NCBI RefSeq assembly: GCF_000003815.2
Contig: NC_049993.1
Span: 18,844,621-18,908,620 of the forward strand
DNA from: Branchiostoma floridae
Taxonomy: Eukaryota; Chordata; Leptocardii; Amphioxiformes; Branchiostomatidae
Direction: 5' to 3'
DNA length: 64,000 nucleotides
The translations under genes were made by a program, and so were the position numbers. This document shows, piece by piece, positions 1-10,935 of this stretch (its first letter is position 1; every line of letters starts with the position of its first letter). Under the pieces are notes generated by a model that worked only from the letters and a program-made list of their open reading frames with translations, searched no databases and had not been told where the DNA came from.

Positions 1-118
1 AAATACACACACGCACACATGCACATACACACATACATACACACACACAAGCACGTACATGTACACATACAGACATACAAGCACACGCACACACACAGGT
101 ACATACACACACACAAAT
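1..118. repeat. CA-rich simple repeat
   Basis: Imperfect (CA)n/(ACAT)n microsatellite at the window edge. Apparent reading frames through it are compositional only. Confidence 0.9.
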
Positions 119-454
119 TCTACAATTCCGGTGTGTTTTCCAGTGTACTTCACTTCATGTTATTGGGCACAATATATAAACTGTTATTTTGCAATGCAGT
201 AGCTTAGTGACCTGTGCAAAGAGGGTTATGTTTTCAGTAGCACTGTCTTGTTAGAATCAAACAGGAATTGATTACAACATTATCTAAAGTATACCTGACT
301 GACAAAACACCTTTGTGACATCACCATGCTTATTAATAAGATAAAGTAATGCACGTACATGTACATGATATATGTCCAATGTGACAGTTATTCACTACTT
401 GTTCTATTGACACATTCCAAGTACATTCAATTTGGCTCCTTTCTGTCATGTCCT
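119..454. other. non-coding, nothing recognised
   Basis: AT-rich sequence. I see no exon, RNA gene or mobile-element end, and no second copy elsewhere in the window. Confidence 0.5.
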
Positions 455-975
455 CGGTGATTGGAGATCTTGGAAAGTTTGGGAATTGTTTAACTTAAGG
501 AGTAAATTAAAAACCAAGCTATTGTCAGAAAAGTTGACTGTGCAAATTAAGCAAGCGCCTAGAAATCTGACAGCAGATACATGTTATCTGTTTGACATTT
601 CCTTTTGGCCATTTTGTTATGAAGTATGAAGCAAACATATGATAGACCATTCATTCCAACTATTTTAGCTATCAAGGACTAAATCTTCACCTGGTAACTT
701 GTAGGGTAACAGGGAAGAAGTTGATTGACTTACCTCAGTATGGAAGGAAGATGTCTAATTCATCTACAAACTCCTTTAAGTATCAGAGAGTCTGTCTTAC
801 GTGAGCCCTTCAACTCAGCGCTGAGCTCATGAGGTGGTTGGACTACCTGAGGTTAAATTTAGGTTCAGCCAACACTGCCTATTGTTTTACATGCCCACAG
901 GTGATACATGCGGTAGTTACTTGTGCCAGCCGTCTGAACATAATGAGTTGTTTTTGTCAGGGCAGTACTACACGT
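455..975. repeat. recurrent 0.4-0.55 kb repeat, copy 1 of 7
   Basis: Diverged member of a family also found near 18765, 25226, 27355, 49996, 53187 and 55315. Shared landmarks are a TTTGACATTTCC block followed by CCATTTTG, a TTGATTGACT/TCACCT block near 721-740, and a 'CTCAGCGCTGAG...GGTTGGACTACCTGAGG' block near 815-852. Read on the minus strand, the middle block is a consensus splice donor (GGTAAGTCAATC). Ends are approximate. Confidence 0.7.
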
Positions 976-1207
976 AAGCTGCCTTAATTGGAGTTAGAAA
1001 CTTAGAACTGTAAATTTTGACATTAAGCCTGCTTTAAAGCCCAGACGCACAGTTGACATGAAAGCTTTGGCCATATTTCTCAATTCGTAGAAGGTTGCAG
1101 AATTTTACAATCGCCAGGTAGTTGAGCATATTCTTTGGCTGAGAATCTCCCCCAATACATTGGATGGGGTCAATGACCTGTGAACATAAGCTGTTTTCTA
1201 TAAACCA

Positions 1208-1372
1208 TACTCTCCAAGCAGAAGTTATAGGCTCCGGCTGTTTTTTTACGTTTGTTTCAGTCATTTTTATCGACCACAAGACATCAAGAAAGAGTACAGA
1301 ATAGAAAGCCCATTAAAAATGACTAAAAAAACGTCAAAAAACAGCCGGAGCCTAACCTCTGCTTGGAGAGTA
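1208..1372. mobile_element. hairpin MITE, TACTCTCCAAGC termini (copy A)
   Basis: About 165 bp with long inverted arms: TACTCTCCAAGCAG at the left and GCTTGGAGAGTA at the right, continuing inward through CTCCGGCTGTTTTTT and its complement. TA lies at both ends, as expected for a Tc1/mariner-type target site. A full second copy lies at 27961-28115 and a half copy at about 55914. Confidence 0.8.
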
Positions 1373-1753
1373 TATAAATCATAGTGATCGAGAAGACACA
1401 TTTGGATGTTTTCTCCTAAGTTTGATAAAATTGCCATTTAGAGCTGAAAGACTCATAGGCTCATCAGTTTTTCCTGATGTTGACTGGTGTTTTTGTTACT
1501 GGGAGAATTTACCCTGGTATTGCAACCAAATTACTTGGACTATTTTTTTATGAATCATTCTTCATCATAAACTTTAAGGTATTTTTGTGTGTTAATTAAA
1601 ATATATTTCTGTCTGGACAGAACCCTTTCTGAAAAATACTCAATTACATTTGAGAAAATGTTTAATTCGTAAACGATAATATATTCCTGTTGTTCCTTAG
1701 GAGAGAAACTTTTGTAAATCTAACTTTAAGATGATTTCTGTTGTTCCTTGAAG

Positions 1754-4046
1754 GAGAGAACATCTGTCTGCTGAAGACTTAAAGAAGAATAAGGAGCTGC
1801 TGGACAGTCTCAGTCGAGGATTCTTTGTGGAAAACAGCTGTGATGTGAGTAACATGCGCTCTCTTGGTTGCGCCTTGCCTGGGTGTCAGCCTTTTTAGTA
1901 CACCTTGGCCTGGGAAGTGACAGAGAGAGTGCAAAGCTAAAAAGGCTGGTACCCAGGCTTGATCTTGAAATCAGAAAAGTTAAAATGATGTTGATAGGAA
2001 TAAAAGCAGTAACAGCATGGAGGCATGTTTTAATGATATAAACATGTAAATGTACAACTTAAAACTATAAATGTACATAATAACTGATCTGAACTGAACT
2101 GTGCATATTTCAATTAGATATTGGCAGGTGGAGATTTCCACATGATGCTCTTTTTACTTGTTCTAACCATTAATGTGCCCCCCTCTTTACCCCCCCCCCC
2201 AGCAGCCCTGTGTGAGGAGGGAGTCCATCCAGCCCCCACCCCCCTCTCCTGTTAGCTGGGACGAGTACGTCACTGCACCCTCTGGAAGGTCAGCATTTAC
2301 ATTTATGGTCCTTAAACACTGTCTTCTTGTATGATCTAAAGAATGGTACTTTTATTGGGGAATAAAAAGCTATGATTTGCATGCTCTGATGATGCACAAA
2401 ATGCAGTCATCAGTTTATAGTAAGTGTGCAGAGGTTTAACATGTAGCTCATCAGTGTTGGATACATGCATTTTTAATTACACACAATTTTTTTATTTACA
2501 CAAGGGAAAAGACTTATCAATTTTTTTCCTGTCTTTGGATCGCTCTCAATTACGATTTTCTGCCTTATTTTTCATCATTTCGCTACACTTCAAACTTATA
2601 GTTGGTTGTCTTTGCAAGATTGTAAGATCTAGAAGTACATGATTTACTGTTTAGTACTTATTTGTAGATTGTTGTTCAACATTATGCCTGGGTTAGGATT
2701 AGGAATTTGGGTTGTGAGTATTGCTTTTTTAATTTACTTATCTGTTGTGACAGGTGGCCACACCTGGGCAGACCAATGGTCATCAAGGAGACCAGGAAGT
2801 CTCTCAAGGCAACTGTTGCCATGGTAACTATTTCTCTCAATGTTCTAAAACTATGATATAACCTTGACATAAACAGCATTAGTCATTCTTTTTACTGTTG
2901 TGGCTCAGGGGATACTTACACAGACCTGCTCATATTTGAAGTGTTGCCAGTATCTTAATGACAGTTTGTTTTTCTTCCTTCTTGCTGCAGAGTGAAGAGT
3001 TTCCTATCAGACTAGACAGGTACGTTATGATAAGTTTTTCCTCCCTCTAATCCTTCTTGTAAACAAAATTATCATATATGTACATGTATGTAAGTCAAAC
3101 ATACAAATCTACATAACGTAACATTTGCTGCAAGGTCGCTTTTGTCTTCTTTGGAATTATAGAACTTTTTGGTTTATCTGCATTATTTTTGTTTTAAACT
3201 GTAGATTGAATTTTAAGGGTAACAGAGTGTTCAGGACAGACCGTGTCAGTGTGTCCTTTTAAAGATCATCACTCCCTTTCAATGTCAAACACATATGTGT
3301 GCATGTGTGCATGAATTCTATCGATGGTTATTGAGAGGAAAGACCCCACTAATTTCTCTCCTCCTGCTGTAGGCTGCTGGATGTTCTGGAGATCATCGCT
3401 CCCTTTAAGCACTTCCTGAAGCTGAGAGAGTTCGTCCAGCTGAAGCTGCCGTCAGGATTCCCCGTCAAGATAGGTCAGTCTTCCCAGCATGCTTTGGTCT
3501 GAGGAAAACTTCGGCAAACTACATACTATATTATTAGACACTCCTCATAAGCTCAAACACTCATTTTCACAGGGCCTCTCGACCTCATCCTTTGTTGAGG
3601 ACGTACTCTGTGTCTCATCTACAGGACAGTGCTAGTTTGCAAACACAAAAGATCTTCTGCTGCATGATGGAAAGAAGCAATTCTCCCACCATTTTGAATT
3701 TGCATGCAAGAGGTCACTGTTGGTCACACGCTTACCACAATGGAATCCTGCGCTGCGGTTGTCTGCAATACTCTGAACACCTGACTACTGAGTATTAGTA
3801 TTATAAACAGCTACCGTTGCCCACAACAATAAATAATGACGGTCGCACGGGTCCAAATGTACATCTAAATGAAAAAAATTAAGCCCGAACTTCTGTTCTG
3901 TTGCAGAAATTCCCGTCCTCCCGACCATCACAGCCAAGATCACATTTCAGGACTTCCAGGCGAGAGACTCTGACTTTTACCCAGAATCCTTCTTCTGCAT
4001 CTCCAACAACTTCAAAGAAGACCCCAACAGGTTCCCTGACTTGTGA
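1754..4046 (+). CDS. ANKRD13C-like protein, 3' six exons (copy A)
   Basis: Six plus-strand exons with GT-AG introns: 1754-1844, 2203-2288, 2754-2823, 2991-3019, 3373-3473 and 3907-4046 (TGA at 4044-4046). Junction phases are compatible throughout, giving one frame: REHLSAEDLKKNKELL, then PCVRRESIQ with a proline run, HLGRPMVIKETRKSLKATVAM, SEEFPIRLDR, LLDVLEIIAPFKHFLKLREF, and an end at KEDPNRFPDL. This matches the C-terminal half of the GPCR-chaperone domain of ANKRD13C, an ER-associated ankyrin protein reported in vertebrates to control receptor biogenesis. The first exon starts in the last base of a codon, so upstream exons must lie before the window. Exon 2 has a CAGCAG tandem acceptor. 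This is the only copy with all six exons, so it is the best candidate for a working 3' end. Family call is strong; function is by homology. Confidence 0.85.
1874..1962. mobile_element. small AGCCTG-type palindromic element
   Basis: Inverted arms TGCCTGGGTGTCAGCC and GGCTGGTACCCAGGCT with short internal sequence, in the first intron of copy A. The same terminal motif recurs in other introns (28680, 30776, 33557, 23374, 53084). Confidence 0.55.
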
Positions 4047-7000
4047 GCACCTGTCACCCCTGTGGAGCAGTGGACCTGCCCATCACCTGCCTTGTTATGT
4101 CTCCGTCTGGACTGGTCCATGTGTGGAAAAAGGGTTGTTGGTTTTAGGATCATAGTTTTGTCCTGTATTATTATTTTTTGCAATATGAAAGGGAGACTAT
4201 GAAATGATATACTATCCTTTTCGTTTTCCAAGTCAAACTGCTTCCAGAAAAAGGAATCCTGGGCCATGCAAATAATGATGATGCTTCAAACAGTTTCTAA
4301 ACCAGACGTTAAGGCAAAAAGGTTTTATCACATACCTTTGTATTGTATTAAAATAACACATTTGAAATAAGCATGAAGACATTTGAAAGAAGTATCTTCC
4401 AAATTCAATCTTTAATACCTTATTTAGAACTACTGATCTCCCAAAATGTATCCTTGTGAAGTTAACATGTAGATTTTAAATCTTACAAAAATCTACCATT
4501 TTTCAATTTCACAATTTCTAAGATAAGGATCTTGAAAACATTATAGTCCACCTTTGAAATATACATAATATGATACAAAATTACTCATGGATCCACAATG
4601 TTTGCCAAGTTAAGTTAACATGTACAGATGTGCATTAATTTTTTAAAGGACACCGAATTCTACCATTACTTTCATGTTGTATTTAGAACTGTGCAAAAAG
4701 TCAAATATTTAAAGATAAATTAACCCCTCCCTGCTGAGTTATCCTAGACCATGATGAACACTTGTGTCATGGATATATCCTTAGCAGCTGCAGGGTTAAC
4801 CACAGAGACAAGTATGACCACAAAGTGCCATGACTTTGGATAGGAAATATTGTGTTGTACAGATATATTATGTGTAACTTAACGTTAAACATTAATGTCC
4901 TAAGATCGTTAAAGAGGTGTTAAAAGGGCTGGGATTGATGTTTATGGTGTCTGTGTACAATTTGTCCCCTTAGTAAAAAGTAATTGCTGAGTTCGTGACC
5001 ATATGCATATGAAAATTGGATTTGTCTAACTCTTGATTTGATAATTTGAATACGAAACACATGCAATGTTTAAGTATGATAGTTCTTAATCTCTTAAAAA
5101 TGGTGATCTGTGAGATATTTGGTTGCCCAGTGGTCCATCAGAAAGTGAATGTTCGGTGTTGAGTGAGGAAGGGTGAAGGCCGGCAACTTTCAACCTATTT
5201 TGTGCCTACCGTTGCCATGGTGAAATATTCAAGGTGGAAACTATTTAATTAGACATCATGCCTTAATATATGAGACACAAAGATGATATGTGTTGGGATA
5301 GATATAAGCTGCAGAGGTTTTTGGTGTTTAAGATTTGAGTATTGTCTGAAATGATGATTTCACCGCAGCAAGAAGTCTGTATATATACTGTACATCTGAT
5401 TTATGTATTTAAGTTTATGACAATGAAATCTAACATTTTATCTGGCTCCATGTAAAACATCTATATGTATTAATGTGTACTACGAAGAAGCTAAGCACAT
5501 CAGGTTTTCATGTGAAGATTACCTTTCATTAGTTTGTGAGGGAATACGGTTTTGAATTCCAAACTTTGAAGTTTGTAATTCTATCTCCAACTACCTGCTT
5601 GTTGATAAAAAAGAAATACAGCAAATAATCCCATCACTGATGTTATATAAAACACCTTTTGGATAAAAGCTTATACATAATTATGTAATAGATGTTGGGG
5701 GAAACCTATTGCTGTTAAGCTCTTAAGAAACTTTTAAGATTTGATAAAGGGTTTATCTCAAAGATTTGATACTGGTGATCATGACTGAGTTTTGTGTACA
5801 TGTAGTTCAGAGAAAGACTGAATATATGCATCTCTACAATGTTCCATGATAGTCTCCTTAGCACCGGCTGTACGTCTGTCTTTTGGGGCTTTAAATGTGC
5901 TTTTGTTTCTTATGGCATATCAGTCCTCGATTCCTTGTAGAATTGAAGTTTGCAATTGCATACCAATTTTCCCTAGGAAGCATTTTGTTTTAAAAAGTAT
6001 TTCCCGTTGAAACACCAAGTTTAAGCAAGCTCTTCAAAATTAGGCGTTCCCATACCCGTTTCATCTTTTTTGTCCTATGTTGTGTTGTTATTTTGTCTAG
6101 TGGTGTCTTTAATATAAGCCTGTGTGCTTGAGTGGGGGCACCACTATGTTTTGTACTGTATTAATGTTGCAATAGAAAATAAAAATAAAAGCTCTTCAGA
6201 GGCGACCCACTCAAGAAATTGGGTAACGATAACCATATGGCCATCAGAAATAAAGCACAATTTATATAAGCCCCAAAAGTCTGACTTGTAGAGCCTGCTA
6301 CGAAGGCTAGTCCCATGACATAATGTCATGTATCTACCTCAGACAGGATTGTATGTTGACATCTCTTAGCCTGGGCACCATCCTCCATCATCATCATCGG
6401 TCGGCTGCGATCCTCCATAGTAACTGCTGGCTCAATATCTTAACATGAGCGAACTATTGATGCAGCAGAGGATGGTACCCATGCTAAATATCTCTGGGCA
6501 CTCTGGAGATATGGATATAGAAAACAACTATTAGCCTACCATGTACTAGCCTGGGTGCCACCCTATTTAGTGTACTGGGGCTGCCATACTCAAAAGAGCT
6601 TGCATGGCCTTGAGCCTTAGCTGATGGTGTATGTATGGGAGCCTCAGTAAGGCTAATGTCACATTTCCACACCGGGGCATGGCTGGGCTGTTTGTCAAAA
6701 CAAAAAATAGAAATTACTTAAAACTGTACATCAGGAATACCCATGCCTATTCTCTCTACGTCTTCTGTAGTTTGGTGTCTTTTATATCATACTTTTCATT
6801 CCCGGAAGCTCCCCGGCCAGGCCCTGGTTTGGAAATGTGACATATGCCATAGCTAAAGTGGATGACACCAAAGCACATGTACATTTCTACATTGTATGTA
6901 TATCATTTGGCATGTCTATTCCTGTCTGCTATATAATTGTTCTGGACTAAGAATGTGTATCATTTTTATTTTTGTTGGGCATTTTAAATTTAGTTCATCA

Positions 7001-7500
7001 TGATACGTGTATTTATTTTTACTGTTAGTGCATAATTTATAATGTTAATCCATGAAATGGGAGAAATATAAGGATGCAGGTGTTTTAGTTCTATTTTATT
7101 TTATTTTAGTTATTTTGCTCATCAATATCATTATGTATGTAATTATTTGTAAAAAAACTCTGCCAAGTTTGTTTGAACTCCAAAATTTGTGTGGATTTTT
7201 TTCACACCCAAATATTTGCTTTGAATTATGCGATATAGTTACATTGGCATTACTTTTGGCCAATGCTTCCATCAGGCAACAACATAGGCAGAAATGGTAC
7301 CTAAGGTGGCTCACATTTTAGCATGCAATTGGTTTTGAGAGCTCAGGGGCCTTACTATGTGTACTTCACCTTTGAATAATGTATATTTAACTACTGCTTC
7401 ACTGTCAACTTTTTGTGGGTTAAGAGTGTAATTCACAGTATGTACATTTTGAAGGGTTACATCAGCAATAAAAATAAAAACAGAGGAATTATCTGTGTGA
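4047..7500 (+). other. downstream/3' UTR-like region shared by the ANKRD13C-like copies
   Basis: AT-rich, no supportable coding region. It aligns by eye over most of its length with 31066-34645 and with 61322-64000. Near 7468-7482 an AATAAAAATAAAAA stretch is followed by a GT-rich tract, and the same arrangement occurs near 34602-34650. This could be a distal poly(A) site giving a 3' UTR of about 3.4 kb; that is inference. A palindromic element with AGCCTGGGCACCATCC and its complement lies at 6368-6488. Confidence 0.5.
7469..7481 (+). terminator. candidate poly(A) signal, ANKRD13C-like copy A
   Basis: Overlapping AATAAA hexamers followed within 25-50 bp by a T/GT-rich tract; retained in unit 2 near 34602-34615. 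It is 3.4 kb past the stop, so assignment to this gene is tentative. Confidence 0.35.
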
Positions 7501-7766
7501 AGTTATTTATTTTGGTTTTCTTTGTTAGGACTGTATACATACTGCATTAGAGAGTTCTTCCCTTTTAAGCAGTGCTTCTTGTTTCTTACCCTCAAAACGA
7601 TTCAAAAAGATGGAATGTTACATTGAATCCAACGTTTCACCATGCACTTGGCCTTACAACGGTCTATTAGCGCTGCCCAGGGTAATAAATTCAGAATGCA
7701 GTATTTGCCATGAGAGTTTGCGTGCACTTGAAAGCGCCCCCATGCGGATGAAGAAATTATAGTCAC

Positions 7767-7791
7767 GTCACACTCACTCACTCACTCACTC
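7767..7791. repeat. (CTCA)n microsatellite
   Basis: Short run of ACTC repeats; the equivalent run in unit 2 lies at about 34903-34926. The flanking 7501-7974 stretch has no other recognised feature. Confidence 0.8.
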
Positions 7792-7974
7792 ATGGCCCGT
7801 AACCTCAGTGGTCGTAGGGGCTCACGTCACAACAGATGCGATACTCCCGGGCATTTCAAATCCAACAGGGCAAACTTCACATTCAAATTCATATGTTAAC
7901 ATTCATGAAATGATATGGATACTTCTATGGCTTCTTGTGATCCTAACTGTAGAGTGTTATTAAAGTTGCCTGGC

Positions 7975-8168
7975 GTCCTGTCCTTGGTGCTGAACGCCAT
8001 CCACACACAAGAAAACACACCTGTCCTTGGTGCTGAACGCCATCCACACACAAGAAAACACACCTGTCCTTGGTGCTGAACACCATCCACACACAAGAAA
8101 ACACACCTGTCCTTGGTGCTGAACGCCATCCACACAAGAAAACACACCTGTCCTTGGTGCTGAACACC
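7975..8168 (-). repeat. 43-bp minisatellite, minus orientation (unit 1)
   Basis: About 4.5 units. The core reads GGTGCTGAACGCCATCCAC on the plus strand and repeats every 43 bp (for example 7986 and 8029). It is the reverse complement of the array at 10423-10935. Only about 1.5 units remain at 35109-35172. Confidence 0.9.
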
Positions 8169-8170
8169 TC

Positions 8171-9059
8171 CAGCCTTCAATAATCACCAGAGTTAAGCCG
8201 AAAAGAGAGATACCTGATTCCTAGGTTGCAGTACCTTCACCCTACGTTGAGTGGCGCTTTATTGGTACCGTGTCACAGTCAGGTGCACCTTGATTGTTAA
8301 ACGCTGGGCAGAAGTGACTGCAGTACCTTCACCCGTCACTTGGCGGCGCTTTATGGGCGCCGTGCCGGCCAGATGTAGCCTCTTTGTGACGAGGAATGGA
8401 AATGACTTTGAGGTACGAGGCGGGATTGGGAATAAGATAGCCGAATAGACGAATAAAACTTCTGTTCCTTGCTCCAAAGGGCAGTTTCAAAATCTATAAC
8501 GTTAAGCGTTGTTGTGAAATTTCCACTGTATTCCCGACCAAAAACGAGTAGTGGAAATATTGTACGTTTAGCAACAGTGTAACTGTTGTATTGTAGAGCA
8601 TAATAGCTCATACTATTACATAGATGGTGTTTGTCGTGTTCACATATAGCTTTGCTCTCAGGCCGTCTCCATTTGAGGAGATCCACTCCTCAGCTGTCCG
8701 ACTGACATACTGCGACACTGTTGGAATGTCAGGTGTCAAAGTAGGAGGTCAAAGGTCAAAAAGCTTGCCATGTGAATGTAATACCTCGTGAATGAGTTGC
8801 CGGACGCGAGAGTTTCATGTCCTCTTCTTCTCGTGTCTTTAATGAATGACGATAAAAAGACGGCTGCTTTTCTCGACCTGCGAAAGGGTATGTTGATTGT
8901 TGAAGGTTCTGCGCGATGCTGATATAACGTATCAAAATTTAACCCAACTTTCAAATGTTTGTTCTAGACAGTTCGCTAAATGTTCTGTGTTTATGTTAGA
9001 AAAAGAAAGGCCGTTGCTGTCGCTTTCACTTCCAACTAAACATAGCATTCTGCGTGTGC
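8171..9059. other. non-coding, contains a diverged tandem duplication
   Basis: At 8230-8385 two diverged roughly 90-bp segments lie in tandem, each with GTACCTTCACCC followed by a GGCGCTTTAT block. No exon with homology was recognised. The stretch matches 35220-37560 of unit 2 apart from the CR1 insertion there. Confidence 0.5.
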
Positions 9060-9065
9060 AGCAGT

Positions 9066-9520
9066 AGTCAGACCTTACAGTGTGGTTTTGTACAGCCCCT
9101 CCAGACTGGGCTGACCTCTGCAGAGCCACACACATGTGGGAGGAGTCTGGTTTCTGTGCAAACTCAGGCGAGACCAGCCCTGGGGATAGGAGGGTGGATG
9201 TGGTCTGGGGAAGTCTCAGATATTATATGATCATAGAAATACAGTATGAATATGGTAGTGTTTTAGCCCATTCTTCATCCAGTTTAGTTTATAGTCCTTC
9301 TCACAGCATATCGCAAGACTTCACCAGTAGGCAGACCTTACAGTCGGGTTTTGTGCAGCCCCTCCAGACTGGGCTGACCTCTGCAGAGCCACACATATGG
9401 AAGGAGTCTGGTTTCTGTGCAAACTCAGGCGAGACCAGTCCTGGGGGAGGGGGGGTGGATGGCTTCAGGTGGTTAGTTTTTGAAGAAGACTACTCAAGAA
9501 CTGAATGGTCATAATCAAAC
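9066..9520. repeat. tandem duplication of about 265 bp
   Basis: Two copies of a block starting CAGACCTTACAG (about 9070 and 9331), each with the CTCCAGACTGGGCTGACC and AAACTCAGGCGAGACC landmarks. Unit 2 has one copy (about 37660-37800). No protein family is recognisable. Confidence 0.75.
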
Positions 9521-9530
9521 CCCTCCTATT

Positions 9531-10123
9531 GGTTAGGGATGGTACTTCAGAATAATTACAGCTGGTTTATACTTGTTTATAAGCAACGTTGCCTGAGAGA
9601 CTGTATTATGTATTTGTCACATTTCCGAATAGACAAATAAGTTGTGTAACTTAGAAAATAAGGTAACTGGCTGGTATGTGCAACATTTGCAACAAGAAAA
9701 CTTCTTTTTCCTTTTTAATTTTTCAAAAGTAAAGGTTTTTTCGTGTACAAGACATTATTTATTGGTGTTTGTAACCATTTGCTTGTTCATGACAGTTTCA
9801 TCTTGATGATTGCACACCTATGATATATAAAAACATTGTTATGTGAAGCCACACTAGATGACATCCGCATAATACTTTGGACCCATGACACATATCGGTT
9901 CTTGGCACTGTAGCGATATCACCATGTCCCTATCGCTGTAGAATTTTTTCATTTTTTCAAATCTTGATTTCAGTACTAGTATATACAACAAACAGGTGGT
10001 CTGTACATCTGTTCAATACATACAAGTTCATCAAGTGGTGTATTTGAAAAGAGGTATGTCAAGACTCTTGTGCACCTGTTGTAAGTTACATTAATTACAT
10101 GTTATTTTGTTGTTCCTGTCCAG
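9531..10123. other. AT-rich flank of the isolated exon
   Basis: Nothing recognised except a polypyrimidine-like tract leading to the acceptor TTCCTGTCCAG at 10123. Corresponds to 37850-38557 in unit 2. Confidence 0.45.
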
Positions 10124-10268
10124 AATGGACACGACGCTTGTGGATTTCTCGGACATGAGGTGGCAGCGAGGAGACTTGAGCTTCATCTTCAACGGACATC
10201 TCAGACCCAACGTCTCCTTGGTCGTCCTCGACAACGAACGTAAGGTGTTCCAAAGAATACGATGTGAG
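10124..10268 (+). CDS. ANKRD13C-like middle exon (unit 1)
   Basis: A 145-nt exon between an acceptor (CCTGTCCAG) and the donor GTAAGC. It starts in the last base of a codon, then codes for 48 residues including MDTTLVDFSDM, RGDLSFIFNG, and VVLDNE...VFQRI, and ends in phase 0. These are conserved blocks of the GPCR-chaperone domain of ANKRD13C, upstream of the part encoded by copy A. The nearest downstream exon of the family on this strand is at 28500, beyond an antisense LRR gene. That exon needs a phase-2 partner, so direct splicing would shift the frame, and I could not find the exon expected between them (the GWLF region). No ankyrin exons lie between 4047 and 10124. It may be a relic exon or part of a gene with undetected exons. 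Confidence 0.75.
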
Positions 10269-10422
10269 GTAAGCATTGATGTCCTTCTTAACACACTCCT
10301 TTGAAGATTTCCTTGATCTACCACGACCACTGTTGCCTGGTAACTGTAATTTGGCGATGGTGCTGATGCAGCCACTGGCTTGTTCAACATGTCCATACCA
10401 CTGGAGTCAGCGTAACATGGAT

Positions 10423-10935
10423 GGTGTTCAGCACTAAGGACAGGTATATTTACCTGTGTGTGGATGGTGTTCAGCACCAGGGACAGGTGTGTTTACCTAT
10501 TTGTGAATTGTGTTCAGCACCAGGGACATGTGGGTTTACCTGTGTGTGGATGGTGTTCAGCACCAGGGACAAGTGTGTTTACCTGTGTGTGGATGGTGTT
10601 CAGCACCAGGGACAGGTGTGTTTACCTATGTGTGAATTGTGTTCAGCACCAGGGACATGTGTGTTTACCTGTGTGTGGATTGTGTTCAGCACCAGGGACA
10701 GGTATGTTTACCCGTGTGTGGATGGTGTTCAGCACCAAGGACAGGTGCGTTTACCTGTGTGTGGATGGTGTTCAGCACCAAGGACAGGTGTGTTTACTTG
10801 TGTGTTGGTGGTATTCAGCACCAGGGACAGTTGTGTTTACTAGTTTGTGGATTGTGTTCAGCACCAGGGACAGATGTTTTTATCTGTGTGTGGATGGTGT
10901 TCAGCACCAAGGACAGATATGTTTGTGTATGTGTT
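10423..10935 (+). repeat. 43-bp minisatellite, plus orientation (unit 1)
   Basis: About 12 units of 43 bp with core GGTGTTCAGCACCAGGGACA and spacer TGTGTTTACCTGTGTGTGGA. Because 43 is not divisible by 3 and the unit has no stop, all plus-strand frames are open for long stretches. It lies in the intron-like flank 155 bp after the exon at 10124-10268. Confidence 0.95.

Noticed and set aside
8251-8448. 65-residue ORF kept in both units (also 35253-35450)
   Set aside because: Similarity is explained by recent duplication of the DNA; it spans a diverged non-coding tandem repeat and matches no family.
9080-9514. 144-residue ORF with an internal repeat
   Set aside because: Covers a 265-bp DNA duplication; unit 2 does not keep the frame and no family is recognisable.
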